A stretch of DNA of 49,722 nucleotides from Pseudomonadota bacterium (GTDB taxonomy: Bacteria > Pseudomonadota > Alphaproteobacteria > Caulobacterales > Caulobacteraceae): contig JAKAZA010000009.1 of assembly GCA_021816155.1 (NCBI GenBank), positions 1 to 49,722 on the forward strand, read 5' to 3'. Of the stretch, positions 46,145-49,722 are shown in pieces (position 1 is the stretch's first letter; every line of letters begins with the position of its first letter). Both the position numbers and the translations under genes were made by a program. A model generated the notes under the pieces. The model did no database searches, had not been told where the DNA came from, and saw only the letters and a program-made list of their open reading frames with translations.

Positions 46145-47622
46145 GCTTCCACCAAGAACGACAGCTGCTGGTCGACCTGTTCGTTGCGTCCCTCAGCGGT
46201 TTCTCGGTCCAGAAGCCGTGTCGGATAGTCGCCGGTGAAGTAGTGGTCGGTGAACTGCGGCGTGACGGGGTCGCGAGGACCCACGCCCATCGCCCAGTAG
46301 AGGCCGTCGACCGAAAGGAACGCCAGGCTGTCCACCTGCAGATGGCGCGCCATCTCCTCGACCGATTTGTTGGCGGCCAGCAGTTCGTCGCGATCGGGCA
46401 TGTCGATGCCGTAGAAGTCGGGATAGCGGATCGCCGGGGACGCCGAGCGCAGGTGCACCTCCGCAGCGCCGGCCTCGCGCACCATGCGCACCACCCGCGC
46501 ATCGGTGGTGCCGCGCACGATCGAGTCGTCGACGAGGACGACGCGCTTGCCCGCCAGCACCGCGCGGTTGGGACTGAGCTTCATGCGCACCCCGAGCGCC
46601 CGCAGGTTCTGGTCGGGTTGGATAAACGTGCGCTTGGCGTAGTGGTTGCGGATGATGCCCATCTCGAACGGCAGACCCGCGGCCTGCGCGTAGCCGATCG
46701 CGGCTGGCACGCCGGAGTCCGGCACAGGCACGACGACGTCGGCGGCGACGGCGCTGTCCTCCGCCAGGCGCCGTCCCATGCGCTTGCGGACGTCGTACAC
46801 CGAGACGCCGTTCACCACGGAGTCGGGCATGGCGAAATAGACGTATTCGAACACGCATGGCCGCGCCCTGGCGGCCGGGAACGGACGCATGGATTCGATT
46901 CCGTCCTGCGAGATCACCACCACCTCGCCGTGCTCGATGTCGCGCACGAAACTGGCGCCCACCATGTCAAGCGCGCGGGTTTCGGAAGCCAGCACCCAGT
47001 TCTCGCCCAGCTTGCCGAGCACCAGCGGGCGGATGCCAAGCGGGTCGCGCGCGCCGACGAGCTTCTTGTTGGTCAGCGCGACCAGGGCGTAGCCCCCCTC
47101 GATCTGGCTCAGCGCGTCGATGAAGCGGTCGATGAACTTCATCTTCCGCGAGACGGCGACGAGCTGGATGATGATCTCGGAGTCCGAGGTCGACTGGAAG
47201 ATATGGCCCTCGGAGACGAGCCGTTTCCGAAGCGTAAGGAAGTTGGTCAGGTTGCCGTTGTGCGCCAGCGCGATGCCGCCCGATTCCAGGTCGGCGAACA
47301 TCGGCTGGACGTTGCGCAGGAAGCTGCCCCCTGCGGTCGAGTAGCGCGTGTGGCCGATGGCCGCCTCGCCTGGCAGCCGCTCACCGACGCCGCCGTCGGA
47401 GAAGTGGTCGGCGACTTCGCCCATGTGCCGCTCGGTATGGAAGCGCTGGCCGTCGAACGAGGCGATGCCGCAGGCCTCCTGTCCGCGGTGCTGCAGCGCG
47501 TGGAGGCCGAGGGCGGTGATCTGGGCGGCGCCCTTGGCGCCGAACACGCCGAAGACCCCGCATTCCAGCCTCGGCTTGTCGTCGTCCGGGTCGCGCCAGG
47601 AGGCGTCTCTCTTGATGCTCAA
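46141..47622 (-). CDS. purF: amidophosphoribosyltransferase
   Basis: PurF makes phosphoribosylamine from PRPP and glutamine, the first committed step of purine synthesis, which also feeds the guaB/guaA branch in this window. A propeptide of about 20 residues precedes the N-terminal nucleophile Cys21 in LECGVFGVFG, to be exposed by self-cleavage. The Ntn glutaminase domain shows HALQHRGQEACGIA, IGHTRYSTAGGS and LAHNGNLTN. The PRPP motif is VVLVDDSIVRGTT. Cysteines near the C-terminus that could bind an iron-sulfur cluster are not evident. At 493 residues it is normal. It starts with TTG at 47622, overlapping the cvpA stop. Confidence 0.96.
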   Translation of the reverse strand: MSIKRDASWRDPDDDKPRLECGVFGVFGAKGAAQITALGLHALQHRGQEACGIASFDGQRFHTERHMGEVADHFSDGGVGERLPGEAAIGHTRYSTAGGSFLRNVQPMFADLESGGIALAHNGNLTNFLTLRKRLVSEGHIFQSTSDSEIIIQLVAVSRKMKFIDRFIDALSQIEGGYALVALTNKKLVGARDPLGIRPLVLGKLGENWVLASETRALDMVGASFVRDIEHGEVVVISQDGIESMRPFPAARARPCVFEYVYFAMPDSVVNGVSVYDVRKRMGRRLAEDSAVAADVVVPVPDSGVPAAIGYAQAAGLPFEMGIIRNHYAKRTFIQPDQNLRALGVRMKLSPNRAVLAGKRVVLVDDSIVRGTTDARVVRMVREAGAAEVHLRSASPAIRYPDFYGIDMPDRDELLAANKSVEEMARHLQVDSLAFLSVDGLYWAMGVGPRDPVTPQFTDHYFTGDYPTRLLDRETAEGRNEQVDQQLSFLVEA

Positions 47623-48233
47623 CGTGAGGTCTCCGCGCGGGGCCGCGCGCCCCCGGCTGTTTCATTGTACCGGCGATTCTGATCCGCACCCTGCGCGTTG
47701 TTGTCGTAGGCGTCGCCGTTGACGATGGCCCTGCCGACGACCGGCGTGATGGCGTTGGCGAGCCTCGCGCCTTCCGGCGCGAAGGCCCGGAGAGCGTCGG
47801 CCGAGGCGGCGGTGAGAGGGTAGAGCGCGGCGCCGGTCGGCAGGCGGGCCGGCGGCGTCACCGCGGCGAGCGCCATGTTCACCAGCCCCAGGAAGACGAG
47901 CGCGCGGACCAGCCCGAACCCGGCGCCAACCGCCCGATCCAGGTTGCCGAGCACCATCGTCTGGTGCAGGCGCCGCGTCAGCGCCGCGGCCGCCACCGAG
48001 AGCAGCACGAACATCGCCGCGAATATCACGAGGATCGCCGCGACGTTCGCCACCAATGGCAGATGGATGGCGTGACGCGCGATAGGTCCCGTGAAGCGAA
48101 GCGCCATCACTGCGAGGATCGCCGCGATGACGACGGCCGCCACCCAGGCGACCTCGCGCGCGCCGCCCCGAAACCATCCGACCATCACCGAGACCACGAG
48201 CACCCCTCCCGCGCAGAGGTCGAAGAGGCTCAT
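47619..48233 (-). CDS. cvpA: CvpA-family membrane protein
   Basis: A 204-residue membrane protein of the CvpA family, named for a role in colicin V production in E. coli; its basic role is unclear, with links to envelope stress. Four hydrophobic helices lie at about 6-22, 28-46, 65-88 and 100-122. The family landmarks are FDLCAGGVLVVSVMVGWFRG, ARHAIHLPLVANVAAILVIF and LDRAVGAGFGLVRALVFLGL. ATG 48233 is chosen because it overlaps the radA stop (ATGA) and gives the family N-terminus MSLFDL; an in-frame start at 48251 is less likely. A cvpA next to purF is common in proteobacteria. The C-terminus is soluble. Confidence 0.9.
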   Translation of the reverse strand: MSLFDLCAGGVLVVSVMVGWFRGGAREVAWVAAVVIAAILAVMALRFTGPIARHAIHLPLVANVAAILVIFAAMFVLLSVAAAALTRRLHQTMVLGNLDRAVGAGFGLVRALVFLGLVNMALAAVTPPARLPTGAALYPLTAASADALRAFAPEGARLANAITPVVGRAIVNGDAYDNNAQGADQNRRYNETAGGARPRAETSR

Positions 48234-49612
48234 CTGGCGGTTTCGTCCCACGCCTGACCCTCGATCCGCGCCGTGGCGTCGACCAGCCGCGCGACACCGA
48301 GCTGCCGCACGCCCGCCGCCTCAGCGGCTCCCTGCACCGGCGCGAGCGCTCGCGAAAAGCCCAGCTTCACGGCTTCCTTCAGGCGCATCTCGGTTCTCGA
48401 CACGGGCCTGACGTCCCCCGAGAGACTGATCTCGCCGAACACTACGCAATCCTGCGGCAGCGCCGCACCGGTGGCCGACGAGACCAACGCAGCAGCCGCA
48501 GCGAGGTCCGCCGCCGGTTCGGTGACCTTCAGCCCCCCTGCGACGTTCAAGTAGACGTCGCGCGCGCCAAATCCAAGTCCACAACGCGCTTCGAGCACGG
48601 CGAGGATCATCGCCAGACGCCCCGAGTCCCAGCCCACCACGGCCCTGCGCGGCGTGCCATAGGCGGAAGGCGCAACGAGGGCCTGGAACTCAACCAGCAC
48701 CGGCCGCGAGCCCTCGACACCCGCGAACACCACCGAGCCGGCGGCCCGCTCGCCGCCCTCGCCGAGGAACAGCGCCGAGGGGTTCCGGACCTCTCGCAGC
48801 CCCGCGTCGCCCATCTCGAACACCCCGATCTCGTCAGTGGCGCCGAAGCGGTTCTTGACGCCCCGCAGGACCCGGAACGGATAGCCGCGCTCGCCTTCGA
48901 ACGAGAGCACCGCGTCGACCATGTGCTCGACGACGCGAGGGCCTGCGACCTGGCCGTCCTTGGTCACGTGGCCCACAAGCAGCATCGCGACGCCCCGCCG
49001 CTTGGCGAGGCGCACCAGTTCGCCGGCGCAGGCGCGCACCTGCGTCACCGATCCGGGCCCGGCCTCGTGCATGTCGCTCCACAGCGTCTGTACGGAGTCG
49101 ATGACCACCAGGTCGAGCGGCTCGCGCTTCAGGCCGTCGACGATGTCACGCAGCGAGGTCTCGGCGGCCAGGCGCACCGGCGCGGCGGAAAGCCCCATGC
49201 GGGCGGCCCGGCCGCGGATCTGGTCGACCGCCTCCTCACCGGACACGTAGGCGCAGGCCGCGCCCCGCTGCGCCGCCGCCGCGCACACCTGCAGCAGAAG
49301 CGTCGACTTGCCCACGCCGGGGTCGCCGGCGATCAGCAACGCGGAGCCGGGCGCGACGCCGCCGCCGCAGACGCGGTCGAACTCATCCAGCCCGGTAATC
49401 AGCCGCGCGGGTGCGGCGGTCTCGCTCGCCAGGCCCTCGAATGCGAGTCCGCGCGGTTTGGCGCCCCTGGCCGGGGCCAGCGCGCCGGGCGGGCGGCTCG
49501 TCACTTCCTCGACAAGGCTGTTCCAGGCGCTGCAGGCCGGACATTGGCCTGTCCACTTCGCGGCCGTCGCGCCGCAGGCCTGGCAGATGAAGACCGCCCC
49601 ATCACGGGCCAT
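48230..49612 (-). CDS. radA: DNA repair protein RadA (Sms)
   Basis: RadA is a RecA-like helicase that promotes branch migration in recombination. The N-terminal zinc finger uses Cys10, Cys13, Cys24 and Cys27 (FICQACGATAAKWTGQCPAC). The ATPase domain has Walker A GDPGVGKSTLL and Walker B-like LDLVVIDSVQTLW. The RadA-specific KNRFG motif is in GVKNRFGATDEIG. The C-terminal Lon-like domain (about 285-460) includes VYLNVAGGLKVTEPAADLAA. At 460 residues it is standard. ATG 49612 is chosen because the zinc finger starts right after it; an in-frame start at 49708 adds 32 non-family residues. The stop overlaps the cvpA start. Confidence 0.96.
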   Translation of the reverse strand: MARDGAVFICQACGATAAKWTGQCPACSAWNSLVEEVTSRPPGALAPARGAKPRGLAFEGLASETAAPARLITGLDEFDRVCGGGVAPGSALLIAGDPGVGKSTLLLQVCAAAAQRGAACAYVSGEEAVDQIRGRAARMGLSAAPVRLAAETSLRDIVDGLKREPLDLVVIDSVQTLWSDMHEAGPGSVTQVRACAGELVRLAKRRGVAMLLVGHVTKDGQVAGPRVVEHMVDAVLSFEGERGYPFRVLRGVKNRFGATDEIGVFEMGDAGLREVRNPSALFLGEGGERAAGSVVFAGVEGSRPVLVEFQALVAPSAYGTPRRAVVGWDSGRLAMILAVLEARCGLGFGARDVYLNVAGGLKVTEPAADLAAAAALVSSATGAALPQDCVVFGEISLSGDVRPVSRTEMRLKEAVKLGFSRALAPVQGAAEAAGVRQLGVARLVDATARIEGQAWDETAR

Positions 49613-49722
49613 GAAGCTTCGCCGATCCGTCGCAGGAAGATGAGCCGAGCCGCAATATAAGGCGCCCGCGCGATTCCGCTTGCATGACGGCCCTTGTCGG
49701 CGCCGCACAGTGCACGCAACAG

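Noticed and set aside
49613-49722. A gene upstream of radA at the right edge
   Set aside because: The 110 bases show no start with family-like coding on either strand. An open minus frame here simply runs into radA.

Overview
The window is a very GC-rich stretch of chromosome from a Gram-negative bacterium, most likely an alphaproteobacterium close to the Caulobacterales (Caulobacter/Phenylobacterium type). That placement is inferred from base composition, frequent GTG/TTG starts, four-base stop/start overlaps, HspQ, TamA/TamB, the radA-cvpA-purF order and the yfgM-bamB-der order. It was not tested by database search. Genes are packed tightly. I see no rRNA, tRNA, CRISPR array, insertion sequence or prophage. 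One decayed gene is visible, plus one gene cut by the left edge.

Layout. 1-2.1 kb: an edge-truncated GGDEF-like gene, an alpha/beta hydrolase and a DUF6065-like protein. 2.1-8.05 kb: tamA-tamB, the outer-membrane translocation and assembly module. 8.06-10.4 kb: hspQ, a Ppx/GppA phosphatase and rlmE. 10.45-13.2 kb: epmB-epmA divergent from efp, a complete set for making EF-P and beta-lysylating it. 13.2-16.35 kb: a small beta-rich protein beside an N,N-dimethylformamidase-like protein, then a TPR lipoprotein. 16.4-24.3 kb: guaB, MAPEG and CBU_0592-like membrane proteins and an RsmB-family methyltransferase, then a CaiB-type CoA-transferase plus sulfatase pair, then guaA. guaB and guaA together make GMP from IMP.

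24.3-29.5 kb: a LysR regulator divergent from dabB-dabA, an energy-coupled inorganic-carbon accumulation (DAB) system. The intergenic gap holds a LysR-type T-N11-A box. A small DUF4170-like gene downstream is broken by a stop codon and a frameshift. 29.8-31.3 kb: a DUF6249-like membrane protein, an ECF sigma factor and a membrane protein that may be its regulator. 31.3-35.2 kb: panB, a soluble hybrid histidine kinase and a solitary CysA-type ABC ATPase. 35.4-39.7 kb: yfgM-bamB-der (outer-membrane assembly and ribosome biogenesis) and a convergent SDR.

39.7-45.1 kb: an osmoadaptation block. A ProP-like transporter and a MarR regulator diverge from ectABCD, which makes ectoine and 5-hydroxyectoine. 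A perfect 13-bp palindrome in the gap probably is the MarR operator. 45.1-49.6 kb: a minus-strand operon radA-cvpA-purF-BASS transporter, joined by four-base overlaps.

The most distinctive accessory modules are the LysR/DAB cassette, the ectoine block, the dimethylformamidase-like pair, the CoA-transferase/sulfatase pair and the sigma-factor triad. DAB and ectoine systems are known. What may be new is their setting, control sites and linked small genes.
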